Of a DNA stretch of 64,000 nt, positions 1 through 13,864 are shown in pieces. The position numbers and the translations under genes were made by a program. The notes beneath the pieces are model-generated. The model was not told the DNA's origin, searched no databases, and worked only from the letters and a program-made list of their open reading frames with translations. The DNA lies in assembly GCA_039654915.1 (NCBI GenBank), contig CM077597.1:90460001-90524000 (forward strand), in the 5' to 3' direction. Origin of the DNA: Aquilaria yunnanensis. Its lineage: Eukaryota > Streptophyta > Magnoliopsida > Malvales > Thymelaeaceae. How positions within the stretch are numbered: position 1 is the first letter of the stretch; every line of letters starts with the position of its first letter.

Positions 1-600
1 GGAGTGATTTTCCGGGGAAGAGCCTCCAACGCCCAAATCAGCGCTGTAAGTGGAAGAGAGGCAGTAGTCAGGGCAAAAGATTCTTGCCTGCCATGTTCTC
101 TAGAGAGCCCCCCCACCTTTTAATGATGGCTATTCCCCTGATATATATAAGTGGGGGTGAGCCCTTTGGATTGTGGCATGTGTATGGACGGATGTCATCC
201 GTACTCCTAGGCGTGGAAGCCCCTAGCCGTCTGCAGGCTCCTTGGGCCACGAGCTGTGATAAGCGTAGCCCTACATGACAGGACGTGGGTAGTGGCGGCA
301 TGTCAGAGTGCATATGAGGGCAGCGTGTAGGGTGTGCGGGCGAAATGTCAGAGGCTCCTTGATGGCTTCTGCCGTACCTCCGAGGTCCCCTTGGTCGAGG
401 TCTCCCTTCGGAGTGAGGGGCCTTTTCCCGGAGTCAGACTGGTACTTCGAGGTATTCCCTGACTCCGAAGTTAGTTCGGTCGTCCTTCCAAGGGAGGCGA
501 TATGCTAGTTTTCCCGTGGTTGGTATTGGCGGGCTACCGAGGTCGTATACCTCAGGTGTCTGACTCCCTCCTTTCCAGGGTCCTTAGGTGACTAGGGTGA
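1..600 (+). repeat. Probable LTR-retrotransposon fragment
   Basis: The first 600 bases are clearly more GC-rich than the next several kilobases. They carry a TATA-like stretch (gatatatataag near 138-150) followed by a GC-rich tract with many short direct and inverted GAGGT/GACTCC motifs, a layout typical of the U3-R part of a plant LTR. No coding match was recognised, and no LTR end or target duplication is visible because the window starts inside it. It could also be part of another repeat class. Confidence 0.35.
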
Positions 601-1569
601 TAACACTTCGGCTATCACTTAAGATGCTATGAAAGTAACTATTTGCCAAGCTAAGACCATGCCTGAATATCACAAAATAATTGCTGGATTGTTGCATGAT
701 CTACCATCTCCTTGCTTGAATTACAAATTAGACAGTAGCTATTCTTAATTTGGACACCTCTGCTGATCAGCAAATTGCTTTTTGTTGGAAGAGCGTTTTG
801 TAGTGCTCAGCACATGAAAATATTAATCTTCTCTGGCTAATCCTCTTCTCGAGTAATCCTCCACATTAATCAGTGACACTAATTTCCTTCACTGAGAATG
901 TTCCTTTTGCACATAAGTTATAGACTCTCTTATCTTTCTTTACTGCAGTCAAAATTACATTTTCCAATAATTGATTAAGCTTGTCCATCTCCCCACACTT
1001 CCTCCCCCTCTACCTCCTCCTCTACTTCTAATTCCATGTCCATACACCCTCCTCCCAACTTCCTCTTTCACTTATACAACCTAGACAAAAGTAATTTTTT
1101 TTATAAGATTATATATGGAGGAAATATGTTCATTAATTTGTGCAATGATACTTTAAAATGGCACTCATGTCCTGTCAATCATAACTTTATAACTCAGTTG
1201 CACTTACCTAAGTTAAGTCTAATTTTTGTTTTGTTTTATCTATATACTCCCTTACCTTTAAAATTAAATCACAGCCAACCCTAGTCTCACCCTTTCTCTA
1301 TCAATTTTGAATCCTACTTCCTGTCCATATAGACAACAAATTAACCTTACTCATAGTGGACTATTTTCCTCCATATGAAACCTCCATCTCCATTCTTTTG
1401 GAGAAGAGCCAAGTTTTTATTTTTCAAGCCACCCACACTCAGAACCAAACCTCCTCTACCCCTAACACCTTACTCCATGTTACCCAAGATATATATAATC
1501 CTACCCTCCCCAAAACCCCCAAAATAATGAATTATGCAAAATCTCAACCATTCTCAAAATTCTCTCAAG
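601..1569. other. AT-rich intergenic DNA, nothing recognised
   Basis: Short open frames near 1036-1284 and 1356-1628 have low-complexity, T/C-biased translations with no recognisable domain and no splice context. No gene, RNA or clear repeat is supported here. Confidence 0.5.
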
Positions 1570-1579
1570 TGCTTGAAAC

Positions 1580-2281
1580 CAAGATTATTAAAATCGGGTT
1601 TCTACCTAGAGTCGTTTTAGATTTCTAAAGTCATAGAGTCATAAAAAGTTGTAAAGTCGTAAGATTTTACAAAAAAGACAAAAAAACTTAGAGAAAAATT
1701 ATAAATAATATAACCATTTAAATATCTTAAGAAATTCATATTTCACAATATTATAACTTACTAAAACTCCAACAATACCATAAACAGAGAGTTATATTGT
1801 CATTAATGCGTGAACATACAAATAAGGAAACTAAGTTTCACAATCGGGCATTCATGTATTGCCACTACTTGGTGTTGGTAAGATGGAGAAGAAATTTAGA
1901 AGATGAAAGGCAGAATATAAAAAACAGCTATAACAGATGAAGAACCAAGCGATAAAAATAAGAGAGAATGGCCAAATAGATGACTGTGTGTGAGAAAAAG
2001 CTGTTGCTATGAGAGAACTGAGAGGGTTTTTTAATTTTTTGGATTTGGCAACTTGGATCAGCCACCTTAGGCCAAAAAAAGTGGAAATTCTTAGCTCTAT
2101 TCCTTTTTTAACGCAAATAACTCAATAAGCTAAATTCTTAAAGTTTTAAAGTTTCTACATTACTACGACTAAAGTCGCGTTTCTACCTATCTTCCATTTC
2201 TACTGCATTTCAACACGGTTTCCATCTCTATAGTTGTAAAAACATACATTTTTATGACTTAAAACGCGTTTTTAATAACTA
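1580..2281. mobile_element. Mutator-like MITE with 10-bp target site duplication
   Basis: The sequence tgcttgaaac occurs at 1570-1579 and again at 2282-2291, exactly flanking a 702-bp segment. The segment begins caagattattaaaatcggg, and its other end in reverse complement begins tagttattaaaaacgcg, so the termini are imperfect inverted repeats. Similarity continues inward with agtcataaaaa-type motifs in opposite orientation near each end. A 9-11 bp target duplication is the hallmark of Mutator-like elements. There is no transposase coding, so it is a non-autonomous copy. Confidence 0.62.
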
Positions 2282-2559
2282 TGCTTGAAACAATGGGAAG
2301 AAAAATAGGGGCAGGCTAGATAGCAATTTTGGCTTCCAAGAATGCAGCTTAGATCCACACTTGTTCACTACTGTTTTCTAAGCTTCAATCTTGCCCATAT
2401 TTAATCCTATAGGTAGGCCTATGTACTTAAATGGGCCTTTTTTACCTTACATTTAAGAAGCAATGCTGAAGCTTCCACCTTTTTGAAACTTACTCTAACA
2501 TTATATAATATGCTTTTACTTTAATGAACATTCAGCCCTGAAACCAATTTGAAAAATTT

Positions 2560-2830
2560 CAAAAACTGATTTAGGTTTTTTTGTTAACAAAATTGAAGTT
2601 ATATTAATAACCAGTAAATTCTAGGGAAGCAAAAAAAAAAAAAAAGAGTCGAAATCAAACCAGAGAGACACACAACAAGAAGTCTTAAGCTAAGAACAAA
2701 TTACAGACATAAGCTAGGATTCAATCACCAAGTGTCCCAAGACCAATCCCTCCTACCCAACTTTTTGGACAACCAGAAGCATGAGATCCCTTAGTAGAGG
2801 AAAATACCTGAACAGTCACTTTAGGTTATG
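2560..2830 (-). mobile_element. Possible 3' tail of a LINE
   Basis: Read on the minus strand, this segment resembles the 3' end and untranslated tail of plant L1-type elements. It has a T-rich stretch, then a run ending in a sequence like aacttcaattttgttaac with homopolymer tracts. No domain can be read with confidence. It could equally be unrelated AT-rich DNA. Confidence 0.25.
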
Positions 2831-4309
2831 CAAATTGCTTTCAAACCATGCATTCCTTGAAAAATAAAGTACCAACCATTGTATTAAAGATGCAAGATAA
2901 CCATGCAATTGTTACCACTTAGCAGCTCTTGAAACAAATGTATCTCCTTTTGTTCCAACATCATCATATTCAATTCTTTTACTATTGATAAAAACATGAA
3001 CCATGATATGAGTACTTTGTTGGACTCCTCTTTCCATTTTGAACTTCTTGGTCAGACTTCCATTACACAACTGTATGAATCAAAAGATTACAGTTTTGTG
3101 ATCTATGTGATTTAGAAACTGTTATACTTATATGTACAAGTTGAAGTTTTCTTCAACCATGGTTGAAGGGCGAAATTTTTTTTTTCCCAGTTGGGAGAAT
3201 TACTAGAAAGTCCATAAGACTTCTTCTAACCTAGATATAATCCCCAAAACATTAACCAAAATGAAATCTTTCTGAATTTTATAGTTACAATATTGCCCAT
3301 TATAACATTTTAATCATGATTGACCTTCAGAGTTTTAGCATTTTGAAATCAACACCTATATTTTGAGTCTTCCCTTTTCATTTTAAAACGAGTGGAAATG
3401 AGCCCCAGGACCTAGCCTAAATGGGTAAGTTTTAGGAGACACCAAGAAAAATGTGAGGTTAAAACCCACCTTTGCTAATTCTCTTCCACATGTCAATTAT
3501 GTTGACATGCAAACAGATATTTCATATTGGAATGCAAAGATAACATGTCCACCATTTTTTACTAATTTTGGTTCTTTTAAGTTAATATTTATAGAGATAT
3601 TGCTGAGTGCCCAAATCGAAGATGAAACAGAAGATGGAAACCCTGCCCAAAGCAAGGAGGATGCAGAAGATGGAAACCATATTGTGATTATCAATGGACC
3701 ACTCCACATTGTGATATGTCAACTTTCTATGCTTGTAAACTTGTGTGTGCTCAAATGCCATATAGTCACGGCCAATCTTATTGTTATTCTATAACTTTTT
3801 GTTGCTACCTATATGACTAGTGAATTGGTGCTACCTAAACAAAGGCCTGAAATTAAAAAATGACACACTTTACCCTTAAATGGAGTAAACATAGTACTAA
3901 GTTTGGGGGAAAAAGTGTTCACTTTTTAATTCAAATGCTAAGGTGCTCATTACCACTTAATTCAAGAGTTAAAATTTAGTTTAGGCCTCTAAATAAACTA
4001 TGGAAATGCAGGACGCTTCCATATGCAATAACTACTATACTAGTTACCTAAATAAAAGCTCCATGAGTTGTTGAGGAATAACTCATCTCTACAAGTGCTT
4101 AATTAAATACAAGTCATGTCATCTCTACTTGTGTGTTGGATATGTACTCATAATATTGCTCTTGAAATCCCTAAGAAAATAAATATTATTAATGAAATGT
4201 GACTCTTTTTAGAATTGAGATCTTATTTCCAAAATTAAATTTTGCTTCTTTGGGCTTTGTGTGTTTAACTTATAGGCAATCACTTTGGATGTTGAGTCAA
4301 TTTCATTGA
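2831..4309. other. Intergenic DNA, nothing recognised
   Basis: An open frame at 3453-3794 (113 codons, plus) contains a small internal duplication of gaagatggaaacc-type sequence near 3630-3680. It has no recognisable domain, no start context of note and no neighbouring exons, so it is not called as a gene. Confidence 0.5.
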
Positions 4310-4690
4310 TTTTTTTTTTAGGCAAAGCCAAAATTTCAATATATGCATAACCTCTATACAACTACTCTCAGTTATACCCAGGGAAAACCACAAAACTATT
4401 ACAATCCTAAAAATTTCTTGCACCACTAGGTCTTTTCCCATGCTAGCGAGCATTCTCTCCTTCTAGATATAGTAGATCACAGCTAACAAATCAGTTTTTT
4501 TTATATGCCTAATAATATGTCTACCTTTGAGATCATTGGAGATACAACTAAAATTTCAAATGTCATTCCAACCCACATTCAAATCAAGCTATAGGGCAAT
4601 TATGCTCCAGACACAAGCAATAGCTGGGCAAGCTCAAAATAAATGTTCCAAAGTTTCATCAGTTTTTTCACACAAAACATGTTCAAATCA
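4310..4690 (-). pseudogene. LINE reverse-transcriptase C-terminal remnant (zf-RVT)
   Basis: The minus strand near 4690-4580 translates to a stretch with the pattern LCEKTDETLEHLF, a stop, then ACPAIACVWSIIAL. This is characteristic of the zf-RVT zinc-binding region near the C-terminus of plant L1-type (non-LTR) retrotransposon ORF2. The expected Phe codon after LF is a stop, and other stops and frameshifts follow. The reading continues downstream to about 4310 with a typical tail (ARMGKDLVVQEIFR-like residues near 4440-4400). The remnant is broken and non-functional. Confidence 0.6.
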
Positions 4691-7319
4691 ATTCTAAATT
4701 TATCTCAATTTTGCTTCATTCCAATCTCCAAAGCAAAACCCTATTCCATTTAATATTCTAATCTTGCCGCTGAATTTTGTTTTACTAATTGCATTGGATG
4801 GGTAAAAGGAAAGATAATCCCCTTGCTGCTTTGAGCAATGCCAACTACCGCCTAAAGTTCGACATCTTTACAAAACCCTCCGAAGTTAGAGGAGGCTCCT
4901 TAGGGGAAATTAACAAGAAATGAATCTTCCTTTTGGGGATCCTGATTCAATTTCTCTTCGGGTGGATTTTGTTAGTTTAAATTTCAAAATGGACTATATA
5001 GGCAAATGTAATTTTTTTTGTAGGTACATGAAATTCTATGCACAACTTATTATGTTGGTTTTTCCAACAATATGTTTTGAGATTGTAAAATAATTGTGCT
5101 CTTGGGAACATTCACACAAATCATTTCAGGCCCTACCACTGTGAAATTTTGAGCAAGTCCCTATCATTATGTCTTATACTCATAGCTCCAAATGGCTCTA
5201 TAGTTTTTTTCTAGAAAACTTTTTTATTGCTTTTTATAACTCTGGCTTTATTTCTTTTACACCTCTAGCAATGTTTTTTTGTTGAATGGGTGGATGTCAA
5301 ATGCTCCTAATTAATATCTGCAGGACTTGCATTGTTCATGCCATCAGAAAGCAATTATTTTGCTATTATTGATATTTTTATGCATCTTTTTATATAGTTT
5401 TATATCCATTTGCACTATAATTAGATTAAATGATGCTTTTGAGGTTGTTAATGCGTTTTAATCTTTGTTGCAGATTAACAACCACTAAATCCTTTGTTGT
5501 TACTTAGGCAGTATAGTAAAAAAAGTAGAATTTCTTTCTTTGTTTCAATCATGTCTTCTTTCTCAAGGTTTTTATTTGCATCTCAAGTTGTTGCTTATTT
5601 TGTTGGATCAATATTCAATATGGGCAGGCCTAAACTAAGCACACTTTCAGAATTATTGACAAAAAAGCTAGGCCAACAATGTATTGGATTGAGAAGTTCA
5701 GGTCTATAGGTTTAAGTTCACTAATCTTAAGGTTATACATTCATACAAATATTTATGGGTATTCCTCAATTATTTATAAGTTTACATATGTCTTTTGCCT
5801 ACCTATTTCATAAGATTAATATTTTTCTTTTTTCTTGCTAAGGCTTTCCTTCACCATTTTCAATGGCTTGAGGATCAATAAGTTGGTTTAGCCTCATTTG
5901 TGTAGAATTTCCTTGAAGGGCATAACAAGTTGTTAAGTATGACCCAAAAACTTTCCCCAAAGCCATTTATATACACGTAGAGGGCATGCTTTGTGCCATG
6001 GAAGAACTATGAATTTACTAATCTTACATGAATTTGTCATCTGTCACCAATTTTTTTTTTGTGGTTTTATGGATTATTTACAAGTTAGTCCTTAGTTTTA
6101 AGGTTTTAGTTGCCAATAATCCCCTGCCTTTTTTAATTTATTTCAATTGGGAACATAGAGTTTGATATGTGGTAAAACGATGCATTGAGTTTTCAAGCCT
6201 GGTTGTGAAATGGGTTGCACGTGGATCAGCCTTATTTTTTTGTCAAAACAAAAAATGGACCCATTTTGTTTTTAATTTTTCTTATATGGATTAATCTTTG
6301 TTATTTTATATTTTTCATGAACCGGCCTAAAATGTGGAGGGCGTGGTTTGAGGCATGGAATAACTATGAGTTTACAAATCTTACTTGAATTTGTCATCTG
6401 TCTCCAATTTCTTTTATTTTCCTGTAGTTTTACGATAATAATTTTCTTGGGAAATTTTTTTTCTTGGGGCTAATCTATTTGTCAGCATCAATTTCAATTT
6501 TAAAGTTTTAGCTCTTGTCTTTGTGTTGGTAGAGATTTTCATGCAAAAATTTTAATTTTAGAGACAATTGAGTTTTTAACAACACTAGAAACTGATACTA
6601 CAACTCTGAGAAACTTATATTTTTTTTCTTTTTAATTGCATGTGACAACAGTAGATTAATTTTGTTTTCAATGAATTGGACTTCTCTAACAGTAAAGCTT
6701 ATATAGTTTTCTACAGTAGACTTATGGTGTTTTGTCCACTGTTTGTTTAGTTGATGAGGTATTGCTCAACTTCTTATTGTTTTTTTTTATCTTAATTTTT
6801 TCTTAGTCTTTTTATTGTCCACATACAAGTGAGCTTCTCTTTGATATATCAAACTTTCCTTTGTTTGTTGCTCTTTACCCTTATTTCTTTTCTTCAATCT
6901 TTCTTGTGTATGGATAAAGCTTCTCATTTTTAAGGGAAGAGCAATAAGAATATGATCATCATAGAAAATTGAGGGTTGAATTACCTTCGTAAAGCTACAT
7001 TTGTGATAATTGTTATTGTTGAATTGTGGAGTTAGGAGAGGGAGGAGTCGAACTTAACTAGACGACACGACCTGTGTGTCCCCTTACCAAGCAAACTGAT
7101 TGGCTAGGACATTCCATGGGACATTTGGTGGTATGATGTCTACCAATTTGACTTCATGTACACTTCTAAACTTTTATATTGTGTTACCCTTTTCTAAGCT
7201 CATATTGTTCCCTCGATTAAATTAAAGGATAAGGTGAGTATATGTCCAATTAGACATATGAGGTGATTTTACATAGCTAACCTTTACCCCAAATTTCATT
7301 CTCTTCCATGCTTCTCATC
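4691..7319. other. AT-rich intergenic DNA, nothing recognised
   Basis: Several T-rich stretches are present. Two loosely similar pieces (near 5985-6040 and 6335-6400, each with an atggaa-aactatgaatttacaaatcttac-like core) suggest an old internal duplication. The open frame at 5494-5709 shows no domain. No gene is supported. Confidence 0.45.
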
Positions 7320-8600
7320 TTTGTCCAAGCACCGCGAGGCATGGCGATCACAACCAATGATCACTGCGTGGGCGATCACCGAGGTGAGGTGACTTTCATC
7401 TTTGTCTAGAAGCTGACAATCACATCAGAGGCATGGCGAGGCCTTAGGATTAAAAGGGAGAGGATGAGATCTAAGGCAAGGCGGCACAATTGGAAGAGAG
7501 ATGACATGATCCAAGGTAAGGCGGCGCACTCTGAGGTGAGGAGACGCGATAATGACAAGATGAACGGTAAGGCGAGGCTGACAAGGCTGATGGGCGATGC
7601 GAATCTGAGTGGAGGGAAGGCCACTATGGAGTCGACGGTTGTGGAAAGAGGCAGGGGTTATGGGAGGAGGTGGCGGCTATTAAGGGATGGGAAATTAAGG
7701 GATGAAAGTGAGAAAAGGCTAATGAAAGATCACGAAGGCTGATTTATTTTTCAAAAGAAAAATAATTTTTTTAGTTATTATTTAGACACTTTTATATTCC
7801 ATTTTAGAAATTTTTAAATTTTTATTTAGATATTTTTTTATTCATTGAATCATATACCTTTATTTAAACACTTCTTTAAATATTTAGACACTTTTACATT
7901 ATTATTTGAACACTTTTACATATTTAGTAAGACATTTTTTTAAATTATTTAAAATAGCTATTTTCTAAAAGATAACAAATTATTTACAAGTTATTTAGTC
8001 AGACACTTTTATATATTTTTAGACTTTTTTCAATATTCAGTCAAACACTTTTTCTTATTGGTTCAGACATTATTTTAATTATTTCAAGTAGTATTTTTTA
8101 AAAATAATAAATTCTTCACAAGTTATTTAGTCAAACAGTTTACCAGATTTCTCTAGCCATTTTTCAATATTCAATCAGATACATTTTTTTATTGGTTTAG
8201 ATACTTTCAATTTCTCATTATAATAGATTATTTTTATATTACTTTGTAGACACTTTAGCATACAATGTTAGACACAATTACATTTTATTTTAAACACTTT
8301 TGTGGTTCGGAAGCAATGAGCAACACAACCCGGAGGCAACGATCAACGTGATCCAACAAGTGACAACACCAAGATCTGGAGGTGATCGATGGGTGCGAGA
8401 TCTAGATACGAGTGAGAATGAGATCCAGAGGCAAAGGTCGACGATCTGAACACAAGTGGCTGCAAGATCTAGAGGCGGATAATGACAGCAAGACTGAAGG
8501 CAGTGATGGTTCTTTGAAAGAGGAGGTGACAGCGATGACAGATGTAGGTTTTCAGCAGTGAGAGTAGGTTTTGGTCCAAGGGCAAATTAGTCAACTTTTT
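7320..8600. repeat. Repetitive block: GC-richer edges around an AT-rich short tandem core
   Basis: Two GC-richer parts (about 7320-7740 and 8310-8560) are made of degenerate repeats around gatc, aaggcg and agatctag-type words. They flank about 550 bp of imperfect 20-30 bp repeats of the form tttagacacttttata-ttatt (7745-8300). The 92-codon open frame at 7464-7742 is highly charged and low-complexity and matches no family known to me. The layout suggests a non-autonomous DNA transposon, but no terminal repeats or target duplication were found. Confidence 0.4.
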
Positions 8601-8680
8601 TTTCTAGGTTATGGTTATATTTAGGGGAATTAGAGATAGATTAGTATGCCTAATTAAACATAGGTCTATAGTATAATAAA

Positions 8681-8976
8681 TACTCCCTCCGTCCCAATTT
8701 ACTTGAAACATATTCCCTTCTGGGATGTCCCAAAAGGTTGAAACGTTTCCTCTTTTGGAAAAATTTAAACAATTAAATAATCCTTTTATACAAAACCCAA
8801 TAAAGACTTTTTTTTTAATATCAACTCAATCTCTCATTGCACAAAACCCAAAAAAGAATATTTTCTTTTTTAATCATTATTTAAACGTTTACTACATAAA
8901 AAATTAACATAAATTACATACATCTTAATCTCCGTGCCCAAAGAAATGTTTTGACTAAAATGGGATGGAGGTAGTA
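8681..8976. mobile_element. Stowaway-type MITE (Tc1/mariner)
   Basis: The left end reads TACTCCCTCCGTCCCA and the right end TGGGATGGAGGTAGTA, which are inverted repeats with two mismatches. TA dinucleotides form the outer ends, as expected for a TA target duplication. The 296-bp length, AT-rich interior and absence of coding fit a Stowaway MITE. The CTCCCTCCGTCCCA word is a well-known Stowaway terminal signature in plants. Confidence 0.82.
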
Positions 8977-10705
8977 CTTAATTAATGTTTAGTTTTTTTT
9001 TTGTTTCTTTACCTATTTTTGTCTTGGTCAGTTGAGAGTACCTAGAAGATATAAGGTAGAGAAAGAAGTACAAATATCAACTAGGGATGGGATGGGTGAT
9101 TGGATTCAATTTTGATTGTGTCCTTTTCATTTTCTTTGTTTTTTATTGCTCTTTGTTATGTTATGATAAAGATATATGTGTGCTGTATTTCTTGCTTGCT
9201 ATTTATGTTAGCTAATTCCTTCATAAAACCTTATGCATTTTCATAGTTGTCTATTTTTACTTAATATACTTTATTGACTTCTTTATAGCATCTTTGTCAT
9301 TTTTCTTCTTTTTTTTTTTTCTAATTGAGTAATAAGTCCTGATATTGTTGTTTTAAGATGCCATTTCATAAACGTGGTTATTCTCTAAATGTCATGCTTT
9401 GTTACATCTGTTCACAGTAAGGTTTGATATGATCTTTTGTACTTTTGCTTTCAGCCTTGCTTGAATCTTCTATTGTAATAGATACATTTTACGTCTTTTT
9501 TTTTTTCACCTCGAGCTTCTTTGTTTTATTTATTTTTGGACTATACAATTATATGTTTTTCCAAATTTCTTCATTCCCTTATTCAATTATATGAATTTCT
9601 TTGTCATCTTTTTCATTTCCTTCTACTTCATTCTCTGCTCCATATTCATTTAGATGTTTTGTGCCAACTAATGTTTGTGTCTTTACGGGTTACTTTCTCT
9701 CCACTTTGTTTAGATTGTTAAACCTATCTGAGTGAGCCTAACAAATAGCAACTTGTCGATTAAGATGGGTTAAAGTATTTTGTTAAACTTTTATTGGAAG
9801 GTTGAGAGTATATGGCCAAGTTTTTGTCCCATGTTTGTTTTCGGCATTTGAACTTGTTGTCAGCTTTGTATTTTGGAGCACATAACCACTACTTTTTTAA
9901 TATAATCTTTTTTCACCAGCACCTAGAGTTTCTAATTAGAACCCAGCTACCAAGCATAACATTCTTAGAAGGGAGACCAATAAGAAGCTTCGATTGGAAG
10001 GATCTCCCATTAGACCTCTCACTCAGAAGTTAGAGGTGAGTCAAATATGAGTATTTTGCTATATAGGTAGGTTCAATTTTTCTTTTGATAGTAAATCCTA
10101 CCATGAACGATATTATGCTGAAAAAATGATGTTCCCATTTTAATATTTTGTTTTCTCCATTACAATTGCATGGTGAAGCTGCTGGAGTGTTTTCTACTCT
10201 CTCCTAGACTTTTGTTGTTATTTACTGGTGCTTCTTTTGCATTTCTTATGGCCATTACACTTATTTTGCTGATGAGGTGCCTATTTCTTTTGTTACTTTT
10301 TTACTTTATGTGTTTTTTTCATAGGGCTACCACCATTTATTTTGTAGGTTATCACATCTGTCTTAGTATTAGTCATCCTTCTGCTCATTATTCCTACTGC
10401 TTACTATTCCTTATTATTTCTATTTGTTTTCATGTTAATGTAAACCTAAATTGTTGTGGCCAGGGGCAGCACCGTATACTAGTTGCCACCACTGAATTTT
10501 GGATAAGGTATGTAATTGGTATATGATTTTTAAAAAATATTCATTATGCCCCTATAGAATTTTATGTGATGACTCCATTCATTAAAAAGTGCATAAAATT
10601 AGTTTTGATTACCCCTGCTAAAAATTTTTTCTAGCTGTGCCCTTTGTTGTGGCTATATGCAAGCTTGGTTCCCTTACATAAGTTGCATTTGCTATATAGT
10701 AGCTA
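8977..10705. other. T-rich intergenic DNA, nothing recognised
   Basis: The plus strand is strongly T-biased. The open frames at 9521-9721, 9812-10033 and 10170-10526 are hydrophobic only because of that bias. No domain, start context or splice structure supports a gene. Confidence 0.45.
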
Positions 10706-10740
10706 CTAGTTAAGCAACCCGTGCGATGCATGGGAATCAT
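10706..10740 (-). mobile_element. Helitron-like 3' terminus (hairpin plus CTAG-T)
   Basis: On the minus strand the sequence CCCATGCATCGCACGGG (10734-10718) can form a short GC-rich hairpin with one imperfect pair. It is followed after about eight bases by CTAG at 10709-10706 and then T. A GC-rich hairpin just before CTRR, inserted next to a T, is the standard 3' end of plant Helitrons. The element would extend rightward into the repeat array. Its 5' TC end was not identified. Confidence 0.5.
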
Positions 10741-13700
10741 TCCTTGAATTAAAATTGGGTTAATATGTTATAAGGCAGGTTGTGTTTTCATTTGTTTGTG
10801 TAATACAAAACTTGTCTTACTTTCTATTTCTTTCTTTTCATTAGTATTGTTCTTCTCTTCAATAAACAAACTTCACACTCAGAATTTTGAATTTTTGGTA
10901 CTACATTCAAATATATGATATAAAATCATGGGTGATAAGTTATCAATTAATGTAAGACATGTACTGTAAACTGAAAAATTGGTTTTATAAACCTACATAA
11001 AATCAACCCTTATAGTGTCGACCTCAGAAACTTGAAGATTTAAGTAAATATTACTTGATCTTGAAGTTCCCAAGCTTGGCTGACTTATATGAGAAAAGAA
11101 TATAGTTAATAAGTTTACATTATAGTAGAATGAGAAATAAAGTTAAATATGGATGAGATAAGGTACAATATGATAGAAACATTGAAAAGTCACCAAAAAA
11201 GTAAAAACTCCTACAACACAAGTTGATTCACGACTAAAGGAACATGTTCATCAATTGTAGGAATTCAAAGACAGAAAAATTAAAAAATTAGAAAATCTTT
11301 CAGTCTGTTTAGGGGACTACCTCATTTTTGGCATTGGTGAAAATCAGAAAATATAAATTAGTGAAAAATGAAGATAGGTAGCAAGAGAGGACAGAAAGAA
11401 ATGAAAGGAATGTTTGATAATATTAAGTGTGTGTTAAAAGCAAGTGTTAGAACCTATACATATATAGGAGTGAATGAGTGTTTTTTTGAGTGAGGGCTAT
11501 ATAAAGACTTTAGGTATTAATTATTGAAAATAATCTTAAATTAATGCTACTAATGTACTATGAAGTTAATGCTAAAAGAAATATTCTTGGGGAAGTTGGA
11601 TGGGCAATATTAATACCATTAAAGAAAATAAAATTGTAATGAGAACACTCTAATAAAAATTAAAGCTACTAAATTGTTAAGAGAGATGAAATTTATTTAA
11701 AACAATTGATTAATGGACATTAATATTAATGACTCATTAAGAAGGAAACAAAAACTAATGGTGTTTTAATATACTAATAAGATAGGAATTTAAATTCAAT
11801 CACTAAAATGTATGAAAAATAGAATTTGATGGGAAGTTGGATGAACTATATTAATACCATTAAATTAAATAAAATTGTAATGAGAACATTATAATAGAAA
11901 TTAAAGCTACTAAATTATTAAGAGAGATAGGGAAGTTGGATGGATAACATTAATATTATTAAAGAAAATAAAATTGCAATGGGAAAACCAAAATAGAAAT
12001 TCAATCACTAAAACGTATAAAAAATAGAATTTTAAGACCTCTATATTATAACACAAATAGCCAATTAAGAATATAAATTTTGAAGTTATGACTATATGGG
12101 AGCCTAAGGTATTAAACAATACAAACATACTATGCAATTGTGGTAAAAGAAGTATAGGAATGAGTAAATTTTGGAATGAAGCCTATATAATGACATAACT
12201 ATTAATCATAACAGATAAAATTTGAATTTACTATTACAAATCTATATATTTATAGTATTAATTTCAAAATTCTCCTTTATATTATGAAGTAAAATGAGTG
12301 GAATTCTCCTTTACATTATGAAGTAAATGCTAAAGGCATCAGTGTTGGTGAAAGGGTGGGTTTCTCCTTTATATATATATATATATTAAAGCGAATAAAA
12401 TTGTAATGAAAATAATCTAATAGAAATTAAAGCTATTAATTAGCTAAAAGAGATAAAATTTATTTAAAACAATTGATTAAGGGACGTTAATATTAATGAC
12501 ACATTAATAAGGAAACAAAAGCTAATGGTATTTTAATATACTTATAGGATAGGAATTTAAATTCAATCGCTAAAATGTATCGGAAATAAAATTTTAAGGG
12601 AAGTTGGATGGACTACATTTATACCATTAAAGCAAATAAAATTGTAATGAGAACACTATAATAGAAATTAAAGCTACTAAATTGCTAAGAGGGATAGGGA
12701 AGTTAGCTGAACAATATTAATATCATTAAAATAAATAAAATTGTAATAAAAATAGTCTAATAAAAATTAAAACTACTAAATTGATAAGAGAGTTGAAATT
12801 CATTTAAAACAATTGATTAGGGGACAATAGTATTAACGACAAATTAAAAAGAAAACAAAAGCTAATTGTGTTTTAATATACTAAGATGATAGGAATTTAA
12901 ATTCAATCACTAAAATGTATAAAAAATAGAATTTTAAGGAAAGTTGGATGGACTATATTAAAACCATTAAAGCAAATAAAATTGTAATAAGAACATTCTA
13001 ATACAAATTAAAGCTACTAAATTGCTAAGATATATAGGAAAGTTAGATGGATAATATTAATACCATTAAAGCATATAAAATTATAATGAGAACACTCTAA
13101 TACAAATTAAAGCTACTAGATTGCTAAGAGAGATGAAATTTATTTAAAACAATTGAATAAAGGATATAAAGATTAATGACCCATTAAGAAGGAAACAAAA
13201 GCTAATGGTGTTTTAATGTACTAATATGATAGGAATTTAAATTCAATCACTGAAATGTACAAGAAATAGAATTTTAAGGTAATTTGGATGGACTATATTA
13301 ATATCATTAAAATAAATAAAATTGTAATGAGAACACTATAATAGAAATTAAAGCTACTAAATTACTAAGAGGGATAGCGAATTGGATGGACAATATTAAT
13401 ACCATTAAAGCAAATAAAATTGTAATAAGAACACCAAAATAGAAATTTAGTCCCTAAAATGTATGAAAAATAGAATTTTAAGGGCTCTCTGCTTTGGCAC
13501 AAAGAGCTGACTAAGAATTACAATTCAGAATATAAATTTTGAAGTTGTGACTATATGGGGCCGAAGGTATTAAACAATACAAACCTACCCATGCAATTAA
13601 TGGTAAAAGAAGTAGAGGAATGGGTAAATTTTGAAGTCAAGCCTATATAATGACATAACTATTAATTATAATAGATGAAATTTGAATTTAATGCTACAAA

Positions 13701-13827
13701 TATATACATTTATAGTATTAATTTCAAAATTCTCCTTTATATTATGAAATAAAATGAGTGGAATTCTCTTTTATATTATCAAATAATTGCTAAAGAAATT
13801 AGTGTTGGGGAATGAGTGAATTTCTCC

Positions 13828-13829
<2 letters not shown>

Positions 13830-13861
<32 letters not shown>
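13830..13861 (+). repeat. (CA)n microsatellite
   Basis: An uninterrupted CA-dinucleotide run of about 30 bases lies at the junction where the ~250-bp repeat segment restarts. Confidence 0.9.

Positions 13862-13864
<3 letters not shown>

Noticed and set aside
7464..7742. 92-codon highly charged frame
   Set aside because: It lies in a degenerate repeat block with similar words at 8320-8560 and has no known domain.
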